The position numbers were made by a program, and so were the translations under genes. Source: JARKPK01 sp964631235 (GTDB taxonomy: Bacteria; Planctomycetota; Planctomycetia; Pirellulales; Thermoguttaceae). From it: DNA of 64,000 nucleotides. The stretch lies in assembly GCA_964631235.1 (NCBI GenBank), contig CAZVZX010000021.1, positions 22,267-86,266 on the forward strand, given 5' to 3'. This document shows, one piece after another, positions 1-8,867 of the stretch; the stretch's first letter is position 1; the number at the start of each line of letters is the position of its first letter. Below the pieces are notes generated by a model, which was given only the letters and a program-made list of their open reading frames with translations, did no database searches and was not told where the DNA came from.

Positions 1-1438
1 CCGCCAAGAAGCCCCAAAAACCGCCCGCCGCAGTCGCCCGCTTCCAAAGCATTCCCACAATCACCACGCCGAACAACGGCACGATGAAAAAGAAGATGAG
101 CACCTGCAAGTATTCGAGGATATTCGAGAAGAAGAAGAGCAAATAGGCCGTGCCGATCGAGGCCAATACCCCCAAAAGCGACGCCCATCGCCCGACGTTC
201 AGGTAATGCCGATCCGTTCCGTTCTTGTGGATCAGCGGACGATACACGTCGTAGGTCCAAACGGTGGCAAACGCGCTGACGTTGCCCGCCATCCCCGACA
301 TGAACCCGGCGATCATCGCCGTAACGCCCAGGCCGAGCAGGCCCGGACCAAGGTACTGGCCCATCAACAGCGGCAGCACGTCGTTGAAGGTACGATGGGT
401 GATGTTCGCCCGCGGATCACTCTCGGGCACCAGCACTACCGGCGAACCGTCGGGATTGAGAAGCACCGCCAGCCCGAGCAACCCCGGGATGGTTACAATA
501 AGCGGCACGCACATCTTCAGCACCGCGCCGATGATCGTGCCATTCTGAGCCGCGCGCAGGTCTTTGGCCACAATCACGCGCTGCACTTGGAGGAAATCCG
601 TACACCAATAGCCGAAACTCACAGCCAATCCCAGCCCGAACACCATGCCGAACCAGTCGATGCCCATCGGGTTCGACTCGAACGACCCCAAGTTGCTCCA
701 AAGACTGGTGAAATCGGCCCCCGGCGGCAAATCGGGATGAATCGTCTTCACGTTCTCGGAGATGCGGGCCATCATGTTCTTCCAACCGCCGACATGGATG
801 AGGCCCAAAATCGGAATCAACAACGTGCCGAACCAGATGAGGAAGAACTGCACCACCTCGTTGAACACGGCCGAGATCAACCCGCCCAATACAACGTAGA
901 TCGCCACCGTAATCGACGAAACCCAAATGCTGATATTCATATCCCACCCGAGAAGCAGGTGGAGAATCTTGGCCATGGCGAACATGCTCGACCCGCTGAC
1001 CAGCACCGTCAGCAGCGCGAACGAAATGCCCGCCAGCGACCGCGCCCCCTCGCCGTAGCGAAGTTTCAAGTAGCCCGGCACCGAGTGCGTCTTGCAGATG
1101 TAATAGAACGGCATCATCACAATGGCCAAGAAGAGAATGGCCGGAATCGCCCCAATGAAATAGGCATGGGCGCCGAGCATTCCATATTGATAGGCCATCG
1201 CCGACCAACCCATCGTCTCCAGCGAACTGAGGTTGGCCGAAATGAAGCTCACGCCGGCGATCCAGGCGGTCATCTTCCGCCCGGCAAGAAAGAAATCTTC
1301 GCCCGTGCCGGCGAATCGCTTCAAATAGAAGCCGATGCCCAACACCACCAAAAAGTAAACGACGATGATCACCCAATCCAATGGGCCGATGGAAATCAAC
1401 GGTCCGCTTTCCGCACCCACAAGCAACGAACTAAGCAT
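1..1438 (-). CDS. Sodium:solute symporter (SSS family), C-terminus cut by window edge
   Basis: Translating the minus strand from the ATG at 1438 gives an open frame that runs off the left edge (about 479 residues visible). The protein is strongly hydrophobic with about ten membrane-spanning stretches. It begins with a short periplasmic-type N-terminus, then a helix reading LDWVIIVVYFLVVLGIGFYL, then the family-typical LAGRKMTAWIAGVSFISANL segment. A later GFMSGMAGNVSAFATVWTYD stretch matches the conserved signature of Na+/solute symporters of the SGLT/PutP fold. It should import a small solute (sugar, inositol or similar) with Na+ across the inner membrane. The substrate cannot be read from the sequence. 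The gene is divergent from the kinase at 2442, with a tiny lipoprotein gene upstream on the same strand. Confidence 0.9.
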   Translation of the reverse strand, partial: MLSSLLVGAESGPLISIGPLDWVIIVVYFLVVLGIGFYLKRFAGTGEDFFLAGRKMTAWIAGVSFISANLSSLETMGWSAMAYQYGMLGAHAYFIGAIPAILFLAIVMMPFYYICKTHSVPGYLKLRYGEGARSLAGISFALLTVLVSGSSMFAMAKILHLLLGWDMNISIWVSSITVAIYVVLGGLISAVFNEVVQFFLIWFGTLLIPILGLIHVGGWKNMMARISENVKTIHPDLPPGADFTSLWSNLGSFESNPMGIDWFGMVFGLGLAVSFGYWCTDFLQVQRVIVAKDLRAAQNGTIIGAVLKMCVPLIVTIPGLLGLAVLLNPDGSPVVLVPESDPRANITHRTFNDVLPLLMGQYLGPGLLGLGVTAMIAGFMSGMAGNVSAFATVWTYDVYRPLIHKNGTDRHYLNVGRWASLLGVLASIGTAYLLFFFSNILEYLQVLIFFFIVPLFGVVIVGMLWKRATAAGGFWGFLA

Positions 1439-1512
1439 GGTGGGCCTCATCGAAAACGAATAAATAGGGATGCCGATATTCAACGAAGTCGCGCAGTCGC
1501 GATCAAACCTTC

Positions 1513-1622
1513 GCCCAAATCGTTCTACACAATAACGGCAGCGGCTGCCGGTGCTGCGAAGCGGCTTTCTTGCCCTGAGTACGGCCCCCCATGGAACCGC
1601 GTCCGTCCTTCACGATTCTATT
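1513..1622 (-). repeat. Family-1 dispersed palindromic repeat, copy A
   Basis: Read on the minus strand, this has the family order: an ATAGAAT-like left end, GACGCGGTTC, then GGCAAGAAAGCCGCTTCG, then a GC-rich block and a GTGTAGAACGATTTGGGC right end. It lies between the symporter start and the small lipoprotein gene. Confidence 0.75.
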
Positions 1623-1768
1623 GAGATCAAGCGGGCAAGGCTTCTATACCATCTTGCCTCATGCCGCTTGTCCCGTCGCACAACGACTCGTTTCCAAGAC
1701 GATCAAACCAGCCATCGAACCGCACTGCGCGGCAAGCCGGCCACCCCTCAGAGAAGAACTGCGACCGA

Positions 1769-1885
1769 TCACTTCTTCGTGGTCGTTGACGGCGGCACGC
1801 CTTTTCCCGGCGGCGGGGTGCAACCGGCCAATGCCCCAACCAACACGCCAATAAGACAACAAACGACCAGCAACGAACGGATCAT
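1769..1885 (-). CDS. Tiny lipoprotein, 38 aa
   Basis: The frame starts at the ATG at 1885 and ends at the TGA at 1769. It encodes an N-terminal hydrophobic helix (LLVVCCLIGVLVGALAGC) ending in a lipobox (LAGC). A short Pro/Gly/Lys/Thr tail (TPPPGKGVPPSTTTKK) follows the cysteine. This is a complete miniature lipoprotein and is shorter than most gene callers accept. A GGAG lies about 11 bases before the start. It sits directly upstream of the symporter on the same strand, separated by a family-1 repeat, and may be cotranscribed with it. The function is unknown; it may be a small membrane-anchored partner of the transporter (inference). Confidence 0.6.
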   Translation of the reverse strand: MIRSLLVVCCLIGVLVGALAGCTPPPGKGVPPSTTTKK

Positions 1886-2441
1886 GGCAAGGCCGTCTCC
1901 AGTTCCAGGCAACGCAGCAACGAAGAAACGCCCATCTTAATCCGCGCCGCCCCGGCGCTCAAGTCCTGCAAAACGCCCCTTGGACGGCCCTTCGCCCAAG
2001 TCGAAACTCGCCGCATCGCCCGCCCTCAAAGTCGGTCCAAACAACCAAACCGAATCGTTGCGACATGCCATTGCGACCTACGACCGCATTGCAAGCACTG
2101 CTCCGCCCGGACCATGCCGAAAACGACTGAGCTTCGCAATTCATGTTGACTCAAGCCCGCCGAATCTCGGGGGCAAACCACGTCTCTTGGCTCGGCAAAG
2201 CCCCTCGGGCTGCAACGCCAGAAAACTCCACCCACGTAGCCCCTACAGCGCGTTGCAGGCTTCTCGGCACGGCACGCATCTGATTCAATCGGGAAGTGAC
2301 GGTTGCGCAAACTGGGCAAAGCAAGTCAACCGTGCATGAGCGAAGCGAATGTTGCGAATGAAATAGACGATAGCGTTGAATAGACTCCGAGCTCTTTCTC
2401 CTCAGACCGCAGATCGGCATTTCGGCACGCGACGGAAAAGC
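1886..2441. other. Intergenic region, no supported gene
   Basis: Frames here are antisense shadows rich in Arg and Cys with no recognisable motif or good ribosome site. The only readable signal is a weak GGAAAAG before the kinase start. Confidence 0.5.
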
Positions 2442-3476
2442 ATGTCTTTCGATCTTCGCGCGCCCTGGTCGCCCCAGGTCGCAGAAACACCCTGGATGCC
2501 GCCGATGATCGACGTCGCCAAGGCGTCTGATCGCGAGGCACTCGGCGCAGCCGCAACAGCCGAGGAGCAATCGCAACATCAACATCGCGCCGGCTCGCCG
2601 TCCGGCATAACAGAAGGTTCGACGAGCGAAATCCCGGAAGGTTGGCAGAAGGCCGAGGCAGTCGTCGGTCGCAGGCAAATGGTGTTTCGCTGCCGACCGG
2701 CCGACAGCCCTGACGACTTCCCGTTCGCATATGCCCTCAAGCTGGTCCGGCCCGAGTTCCGCGACGATCCGATCGCCCGGCGCCTCTTGGCACGCGAGGC
2801 GATGATCGGCCAGATGGTCCGCAGCCCGCACCTCGTGCCGGTGCTTTCAGCCCGAGTTGCCGGAGAGCAACCGTATTTGGTCATGCCGTGGCTTTCCGGG
2901 CGAACGCTCGAGCAGCGTCTGGACTCGGGCCAATCGTTCAGCACGGCCGAAGCCCTGTGGATCGCCCGTCAGGCCGCCTGCGGGCTCAGCGCGTTGGAAG
3001 AACGCGGCTTCGTCCACAACGATGTGAAGCCCTCGAACCTGATGATTTCTGACGACGGGCACGTTACGGTGCTCGACCTGGGATTCGCCGCGAGGGTCGC
3101 TTCGCAGGAACTCAGCCGATCGGCCGCATCGGTTCTGCTGGGCACGCCGGCCTATTGGTCGCCGGAGCGGACGGCAGCGGTCGAAAAGTGCTCGGCGATC
3201 GACCACCGATCCGATATTTTCAGCTTGGGCCTGATCTTGGCCGAGTTGTTGCTGAGCGGCAATCAGTCGCGCGATGACCGCCATGACCCAGGGCCGCAGC
3301 GTGCCGAAGAACTCGTCAGGCGTCTGCGCGCAACGATCGGGCTGCCGCGAGGACTGCTCGGCCTAATCGCGCAGATGCTCGCCCAACACCCGTGGCGACG
3401 CCCCGACAGCTACCCCGAGTTGATCCGGCGACTGACTGCCTTCGAGATCGCGATGTTCGCCTGCCGCGGTTGGTAG
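2442..3476 (+). CDS. Cytosolic Ser/Thr protein kinase
   Basis: The 344-aa protein carries a Hanks-type kinase domain in residues about 70-335. Visible elements are the ATP-binding lysine in ALKLVRPE (K100), the helix-C glutamate (E119), the catalytic loop HNDVKPSN (D194), a DLG metal-binding motif in place of DFG (D212), and a SPE in place of APE. The catalytic loop has HND where most kinases have HRD. Without the arginine of HRD the enzyme may not need activation-loop phosphorylation (inference). No transmembrane helix or sensor domain follows, unlike many planctomycete kinases. The frame is open upstream to a TTG at 2376, but the ATG at 2442 has GGAAAAG just before it and is preferred. The substrate is unknown. 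Confidence 0.88.
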   Translation: MSFDLRAPWSPQVAETPWMPPMIDVAKASDREALGAAATAEEQSQHQHRAGSPSGITEGSTSEIPEGWQKAEAVVGRRQMVFRCRPADSPDDFPFAYALKLVRPEFRDDPIARRLLAREAMIGQMVRSPHLVPVLSARVAGEQPYLVMPWLSGRTLEQRLDSGQSFSTAEALWIARQAACGLSALEERGFVHNDVKPSNLMISDDGHVTVLDLGFAARVASQELSRSAASVLLGTPAYWSPERTAAVEKCSAIDHRSDIFSLGLILAELLLSGNQSRDDRHDPGPQRAEELVRRLRATIGLPRGLLGLIAQMLAQHPWRRPDSYPELIRRLTAFEIAMFACRGW

Positions 3477-3548
3477 CCAGCGGGCAATCCGGTATGCGTT
3501 CTTTGCCACCAGCCGCAGGCGAAGCCGTCCGCGAAACGCAACACCCAA

Positions 3549-4919
3549 TCAAATCGCTTTCGCCTTTCTGCCGTTTCCGTTGACGCTCTGCGAAGCCGGG
3601 CCGTTCGGCCAAGGCAGTTCTCGATAGGCCAGATCGAGCAGTTCCATCGGGTGCAACACGGGCAACGTCACGCGCGCCTTCCGCAATTCGGCGGCAATCT
3701 GCAACATGCAGCCGGCGTTGGCCGCCAACACCGCCGAGGCGCCGGTGCGTAGAATGTTTTCGATCTTCCGCCGTCCGAGGCGATCGGCCATTTCCGGTTG
3801 CAACAGATTGTAGGTGCCGGCCGACCCGCAACAGAGCAGGCTTTCGGGCAGGTCGATCATCTTCAGCCCCGGCACCTGCGACAGCATGCGGCGCGGAGCA
3901 GTTGTTACTCGCTGCGCATGGGCCAAGTGGCACGAATCGTGATAGGTGACGGCCGCTTCGATCCGGCCGGCGGGCAAATTCATGCCCAGCCGGTCGATGA
4001 ACTCGTGAACATCGACCACCTTGGCGGCGAACTTCCGGCGATGCGGTTGCAGGCCGTCGCGCCAATGCAAACCGTATTCGCGCAACATTGCGCCGCAGCC
4101 GCCGTGATTGACGACGATCGCGTCGTATCGATCGAGCTCGAAGGCCACCAAATTCTGATCGGCCATGCGCCGTGCGCCGAGGGCGTCGCCGCAGTGCAGA
4201 TGAATCGCGCCGCAACACACCTGCCCGCGAGGCACAAACACATCGCACCCGTTATGCTGCAAGACGCGAATGGTAGCCCAATGCACGTGGCGGAACATTA
4301 CATCGGCCACACAGCCGACAAACAGCGCCACCCGTGCCCGCTTCCGTCCGATCGCCGGCGAAAACCGCGGCAACCGCGGCGTGCCGGGCGCCGGGTCGGG
4401 CAGCAGTTCGGTCATGCGCGCCAGCCGCTCGGGCAACAGTTTGAGCAGCCCCAACCGACGCACAATGTCGAAAAGCCCCCATCGCTGCGCCATCCGCACC
4501 GGACCGAGCATCACCCGCAACCGCTCGGGATACGGAAACAGCCGCAGCAGAATCAACTCGCGGAACCAATCGAATCGGTGCTCCAACCGATCGTCGCCCG
4601 CAAGCATCGCCGTGCGGAACGGCTCGATGATCCGGCCGTATTCGACGCCCGACGGGCAAGCCGTCTCGCACGCGCGGCAGTCGAGGCAACGCTCCAAGTG
4701 GTTTCGCACCCGCTCGGTCAACGGCAACGCGCCCTCGGCTATTTGGCGCATCAATTGAATGCGTCCGCGCGGACCGTCATTCTCGTCGCCCAACTCGGTG
4801 AAGGTGGGGCACGACGAGGTGCATAGCCCGCAGTGAATGCAACGCCGCAACGTCTCGCGCGCAATCTCTGCGGCGGGATTCAGGTGCAACGGCGATTCAC
4901 GATCGTGGTCGAAACACAT
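3549..4919 (-). CDS. glcF: Glycolate oxidase iron-sulfur subunit
   Basis: The 456-aa protein has two N-terminal [4Fe-4S] motifs, CIHCGLCTSSCP (residues about 27-38) and CLDCRACETACP (about 77-88). Two CCG domains follow, with VCCGAIHLHCGD and LLCCGSAGTYNLL. This is the layout of GlcF, which passes electrons from the flavin subunits of glycolate dehydrogenase to the quinone pool. It is the third gene of a glcD-glcE-glcF series on the minus strand, but 315 bases separate it from glcE. Its last codons lie beside a sequence weakly resembling the family-1 repeat. Confidence 0.93.
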   Translation of the reverse strand: MCFDHDRESPLHLNPAAEIARETLRRCIHCGLCTSSCPTFTELGDENDGPRGRIQLMRQIAEGALPLTERVRNHLERCLDCRACETACPSGVEYGRIIEPFRTAMLAGDDRLEHRFDWFRELILLRLFPYPERLRVMLGPVRMAQRWGLFDIVRRLGLLKLLPERLARMTELLPDPAPGTPRLPRFSPAIGRKRARVALFVGCVADVMFRHVHWATIRVLQHNGCDVFVPRGQVCCGAIHLHCGDALGARRMADQNLVAFELDRYDAIVVNHGGCGAMLREYGLHWRDGLQPHRRKFAAKVVDVHEFIDRLGMNLPAGRIEAAVTYHDSCHLAHAQRVTTAPRRMLSQVPGLKMIDLPESLLCCGSAGTYNLLQPEMADRLGRRKIENILRTGASAVLAANAGCMLQIAAELRKARVTLPVLHPMELLDLAYRELPWPNGPASQSVNGNGRKAKAI

Positions 4920-5234
4920 GAAAGTTCACTGGGCGGCAAGACTGCCAACTATTCGATGTCGCCGTATCCGGCTCATTCGGCTGCGCGAAATCAAGCGACG
5001 CCAACGCCCGAAATCGGTTCCCCTAACGCCATGCCTCCCGACGATCACCAACTCGCTCTCATCGCTCGCCGACGATCTTCCCTCGGTACAAGCATTTCCG
5101 CGGTTCGCGGTACGCTATCGTTACTCGTTTCAAAGACGATCCAATCTTCTTGACGATCCGATCTCTTTGCTCAATAGTTCAATCGTCTCTCGAAGTCACT
5201 CTCTCGGGAGCCCGCAGTAGGTTCTCGCGCAAGC
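4920..5234. other. Gap inside the glc operon
   Basis: These 315 bases lie between glcE and glcF. Frames on either strand are short and unconvincing. The right half is slightly AT-richer than its surroundings. No terminator, repeat copy or promoter is clear. Confidence 0.4.
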
Positions 5235-6530
5235 CTAAGTCTCGGTCAGCGCCGCGGCCGCATGACACTCGCCCGGCAAACGGTCTGGCCCCGCCGGCAG
5301 CATCGCATCGAGATATCGCCCCGGGTTGAGGATTCCCCGCGGGTCGAACTTCTCCTTCAACGCGGCCCAAACAACGGCCTCGTCGCGATTGAGGCACCAT
5401 GCCTTGCTCGGCGCGAACGATGTTCCCTCGGGCGGACGGATCACCGCAACGCGGGCCGACCGATCCTCCGCCAACGGTTCGACGATGCGCTCGCGCACGA
5501 ACGACTGCCAAACCGGCGGCGTTCGCGGCCCCAGCCGCAGGTGCAGCAGCCCCTCGCCGGCTCGGGCCATCCACGGCAGATCCGTCATCACTTCGCCCAA
5601 CCGCGCCATCGCAGCGAACAGTCGGCTCGGTCGAGCGGCCACAACGACCTCCGTCGGCCACCCCGCCGCCGATTCGCACAGCGGCTCGAATTGCTCAACC
5701 GGCTCGATCGCCGAAGTCGCGACGCCGGCATCGAGCCACTGCCGCCGAAGCTGTTCGAGCATCCACTGCACATCGGCAGCCGCCCCGGCGAATCCCACGA
5801 CGAGCACCGGGCCGGTCGTCGTCGCCGTCGCCCCCGCAAGCTGTTCCCAAACCGAGGCGCTATAAACATCCACTGCAATCGGCGCAAGCCTGCTGCGGGC
5901 CAATCGATCGAGCAACCGGTCGCCCTCGGCCAGCTCGCGGACACGGCACGCCAAGGCCGCCTGCATCTCGGGCCGCGGGCGAACCATCAACGTCGCCTCG
6001 ACGATCACCCCCAACGAGCCTAACGAGCCGATCAACAGCCGATGCAGGTTCAGTCCCGCGGCACTTTTTACGACCTTCGCCCCGCTGAAGAACGAATTTC
6101 CCAAGCCATCGACCGCCCGCAGCCCCAGCACGTAGTCGGCCCAGCCGCCGAAGCCGAATCGCCGCGGGCCGCACCGCCCCACCGCCAGCGCTCCGCCGAC
6201 CGTGCCCGCGGGCGAGGCGAAATCCAACGGCAGCCATTGTCGCCGCTCGGCCAGCAGACGACGCAGTTGTTCGAGCTTCATCCCGGCTTCGACGGTAATC
6301 GTCATATCGTCGGGCTGATAGTCGATCAGCCGATCGACCGCCGCCAGCGAAAGCCCGATCCCCGGCCGACGCGCGGCGCAGCCCACATCCATCTGCGTGC
6401 CCGCACCGATCGGATAAACGGCCTGCCCGCCTTCGGCCGCGCGACCGACGAGCTGCGCCACCTCTTCGACCGAACGCGGCGCGAGCGTTTCGAGCAACTC
6501 GGGGCCGGGGCGATGAATCTCGGCGTTCAT
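5235..6530 (-). CDS. glcE: Glycolate oxidase FAD-binding subunit
   Basis: The 431-aa protein has the FAD-binding PCMH-type fold of the GlcE/GlcD family. YPIGAGTQMDVG forms the phosphate-binding segment (residues about 40-51), and SPAGTVGGALAVGRCGPRR follows near residue 130. The C-terminus ends with FDPRGILNPGRYL, the usual closing motif. The ATG at 6530 overlaps the glcD stop by four bases (ATGA), so the two are translationally coupled, which fixes the start. It acts with GlcD and GlcF to oxidise glycolate to glyoxylate. Confidence 0.93.
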   Translation of the reverse strand: MNAEIHRPGPELLETLAPRSVEEVAQLVGRAAEGGQAVYPIGAGTQMDVGCAARRPGIGLSLAAVDRLIDYQPDDMTITVEAGMKLEQLRRLLAERRQWLPLDFASPAGTVGGALAVGRCGPRRFGFGGWADYVLGLRAVDGLGNSFFSGAKVVKSAAGLNLHRLLIGSLGSLGVIVEATLMVRPRPEMQAALACRVRELAEGDRLLDRLARSRLAPIAVDVYSASVWEQLAGATATTTGPVLVVGFAGAAADVQWMLEQLRRQWLDAGVATSAIEPVEQFEPLCESAAGWPTEVVVAARPSRLFAAMARLGEVMTDLPWMARAGEGLLHLRLGPRTPPVWQSFVRERIVEPLAEDRSARVAVIRPPEGTSFAPSKAWCLNRDEAVVWAALKEKFDPRGILNPGRYLDAMLPAGPDRLPGECHAAAALTET

Positions 6531-7939
6531 CTGATCGACCCTCCCTCGCAACGCTCCGCTGCCGCAAGGGGCAACAATTTGCCGGGATTGAGGATTCCAA
6601 ACGGATCGAACGCCTCGACGGCCTTCTGCATTGCGGCAAGATCGCTTATGGCGTACTGCCGCGGCATAAAATCGCGTTTTTCGATGCCGATGCCGTGTTC
6701 CGCCGTCACGCTGCCGCCGCAGGCAATGCACTCGTCGAGCAACTGCTCGCCCGCCCGAAGCGCGCGGCGAAGCTGCTCGGAATCCGCATCGTCGTACAGA
6801 ATGATCGGATGCACGTTGCCGTCGCCGGCATGCGCCACGTTGACAATGCGCACCTGGTTCTCGGCCGCCACTTCGGCAATCCGCCGCAGGATTCGCGGCA
6901 GTTGCGTCCGCGGCACCACCCCGTCTTGGATGAAATAGCTCGGGCTGAGTCGGCCCACGGCGCCGACGGCCATTTTGCGGCATTTCCAAAGAGCGTCGCG
7001 CATCGCTTGATCGGAAGCGGCCAATACCTCTTGGGCGCCGCACTCCGCGCAAAGCTCCAACACTCGGGCCTGCTGCCGATCGAGCCCCGGCGGCGGGCCG
7101 TCGAGTTCGATGATCAGCACCGCGGCTGCCTCGCGCGAGAAGCCGAAATGGTAGGCGTCTTCCACCGCGCCGATGATGCCCCGATCCATCAATTCCATCG
7201 CGGCCGGGATGATTCCCTCGGCAATGATCCGTGAAACGGTCCGCGTGGCCGACTCGACATCGCCATAGACGGCGCGAAACGTGCGGAACTCGTGCGGATT
7301 GGGCGTAAGCCGCACCCACGCCTTGGTGACGATTCCCAGCCGGCCTTCGCTGCCGACGACCAAACCCGCGAGATCTGGCGCGCCGACGCCGCCGCCCGGC
7401 CCGAACTGCCGAATCGAGCCGTCGCCCAGCACGATTTCGAGCCCCAGCACGTGATTGATCGTCACGCCGTACTTCAGCGTGTGCGGCCCGCCCGCGTTGG
7501 TCGCCACATTACCGCCGATCGTCGATGCGCCTTGGCTCGACGGATCGGGCGCATAGTGATAGCCGGTGCCGGCCAAGGCTCGGGCCAATTGCAGGTTGGC
7601 AACGCCCGCCTCGACCACCGCCCACCGGTCGCGAAGATTGATCTCCAGGATGCGGTTGAGCCGAGTAAGCATCAGCACCACGGCATCGGACGAGGGCAGG
7701 CAACCGCCGGCCAAACCGGTGCCCGCCCCGCGCGGGATCAACGGCACGCGGCGCCGCGCGCACAACGCAACGACCGAGGCCACCTCGCGCGCATCGTGTG
7801 GAAACACGACGGCCGCCGGCCGACAACGGACGACCGTGTACGCATCGCAGTCGTACACTGCCATTTCCGAAGGTGCGTGCAGAACCCGATCGGCCGACAG
7901 CGTCCGACGAAGTTCGGCAATCAGTTCCGGCAGCGCCAT
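6527..7939 (-). CDS. glcD: Glycolate oxidase catalytic FAD subunit
   Basis: The 470-aa protein matches the GlcD/D-lactate dehydrogenase flavoprotein family. It has a PCMH FAD domain with PRGAGTGLAGG (about 70-80) and GGNVATNAGGPHTLKYG (about 145-161). The C-terminal substrate cap carries VAHAGDGNVHP, and the family-ending EHGIGIEKRDFM and FDPFGILNPGKLL follow. It oxidises glycolate (or another 2-hydroxyacid) to the keto acid. It is first of glcD-glcE-glcF and overlaps glcE by four bases. A TATAAT box lies about 135 bases upstream. Confidence 0.94.
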   Translation of the reverse strand: MALPELIAELRRTLSADRVLHAPSEMAVYDCDAYTVVRCRPAAVVFPHDAREVASVVALCARRRVPLIPRGAGTGLAGGCLPSSDAVVLMLTRLNRILEINLRDRWAVVEAGVANLQLARALAGTGYHYAPDPSSQGASTIGGNVATNAGGPHTLKYGVTINHVLGLEIVLGDGSIRQFGPGGGVGAPDLAGLVVGSEGRLGIVTKAWVRLTPNPHEFRTFRAVYGDVESATRTVSRIIAEGIIPAAMELMDRGIIGAVEDAYHFGFSREAAAVLIIELDGPPPGLDRQQARVLELCAECGAQEVLAASDQAMRDALWKCRKMAVGAVGRLSPSYFIQDGVVPRTQLPRILRRIAEVAAENQVRIVNVAHAGDGNVHPIILYDDADSEQLRRALRAGEQLLDECIACGGSVTAEHGIGIEKRDFMPRQYAISDLAAMQKAVEAFDPFGILNPGKLLPLAAAERCEGGSIR

Positions 7940-8048
7940 GGCAGGCGTTCCCCGTGAGGAAATAGATGCCCCGATCGCTCAATCCGATTGATCACGTGCC
8001 CACGGCCGTGAGATCGGCCAAACGCCTTGACCGCAGATTCCCGGCCTC

Positions 8049-8079
8049 ACTCCCGGTTGAATGGGAGTATTCTATTATA
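8049..8079 (-). promoter_or_regulatory. Candidate glcDEF promoter with inverted repeat
   Basis: On the minus strand a perfect TATAAT (8074-8079) is followed after a few bases by a perfect 6-bp inverted repeat, ACTCCC/GGGAGT (8049-8054 and 8063-8068). The repeat would lie at the start of the transcript and could be an operator. No good -35 box is visible at 16-18 bp, so an activator or another sigma factor may be needed. Confidence 0.4.
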
Positions 8080-8119
8080 ACGTTCCGCCGAGGGAGATGA
8101 CGGCCGAAGGCGGGCCCGC

Positions 8120-8440
8120 TCAAGCGTTTTTCGGCAGCGACCGGCCCAGTTGTCGTTCGATCGAAGCAACCTTGCCGGCAATCGCACCGGTTCGCCCGCG
8201 GCGATAGTCGAACTTCATCACGCACTCGATCCGATCGCAGTCGGCACGCAGGGCCTCGAAACACCGCGCCACCAGTTGCAGCAGCGGTTCCAGTTCGCCC
8301 TCGACCACCGTGCCCATCGCGTGAACCTGATACGGCAGCCCGCTTTGGGCCACAACTTCCACGGCTCGGGCCACATACGGGCTGAGGCTCGCGCCTTTGT
8401 CCACCGGGTAAATGCTGAACTCGAGCAACACCATGATCAT
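8120..8440 (-). CDS. Thiamine-binding YqgV/MTH1187-family protein
   Basis: The 106-aa protein has the features of the small Thiamine_BP (formerly DUF77) family: an N-terminal strand FSIYPVDKG, then SLSPYVARAVEVV, then YQVHAMGTVVEGE. Members form ferredoxin-like tetramers that bind thiamine-type ligands; their cellular role is uncertain. An internal ATG two codons downstream is an alternative start. It lies upstream of glcD on the same strand but the candidate glc promoter separates them. Confidence 0.82.
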   Translation of the reverse strand: MIMVLLEFSIYPVDKGASLSPYVARAVEVVAQSGLPYQVHAMGTVVEGELEPLLQLVARCFEALRADCDRIECVMKFDYRRGRTGAIAGKVASIERQLGRSLPKNA

Positions 8441-8867
8441 GCTCCTGATCTAATCTCATTCTTCGCAGCGCACCGCAAATCGTCCGCATCCTTCACACTC
8501 GCGGCCGCACCGGGCACTCTGATCTTATCACGTCGAGCAAGAGGCAGTCGGCTCCACTGAGAACAGGCGAAACGCCTCCGCCGATCGCCGCCGCGCAACG
8601 ACCGAAGCCGAACAGCAAGCGCGCAATGCCCGACGCCGAACAGGCAACATTCTTTGGTTGTTCGCGCGCTTGGCGGCATGATAGACTGTCTTCAACATTT
8701 TCTCACTTCGAGGGCAACCGCCGAACAGGCAACTCGGCCTTCAAGCGGTGCCATATCGGTTTGGATCGGTTCGGACGGCATCGCGCCCGTTGCATCGCTC
8801 AGATTGAGTTGCCTCGGGCCGCATTGTTCGATGCCGGTCGCGAAACAATCCCAAGCCGCGAGAAACG
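8441..8867. other. Intergenic region, no supported gene
   Basis: Divergent spacer between the thiamine-binding gene and the FAD oxidoreductase. Frames here are short and lack motifs. No repeat copy was recognised. Confidence 0.45.

Noticed and set aside
206..1624. Long plus-strand open frame opposite the symporter
   Set aside because: Composition is rich in Arg, His and Gln with no motifs. It is the antisense shadow of the clear symporter on the other strand.
3477..3590. Possible thirteenth copy of the family-1 repeat
   Set aside because: There is some likeness on the minus strand (GAAAGCGATTTGA and GGACGGCTTCGCC), but the left end falls in the glcF coding end and the right end is missing. 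Too weak to list.
3798..4826. Long plus-strand frame opposite glcF
   Set aside because: Same antisense pattern; glcF has full iron-sulfur and CCG motifs.
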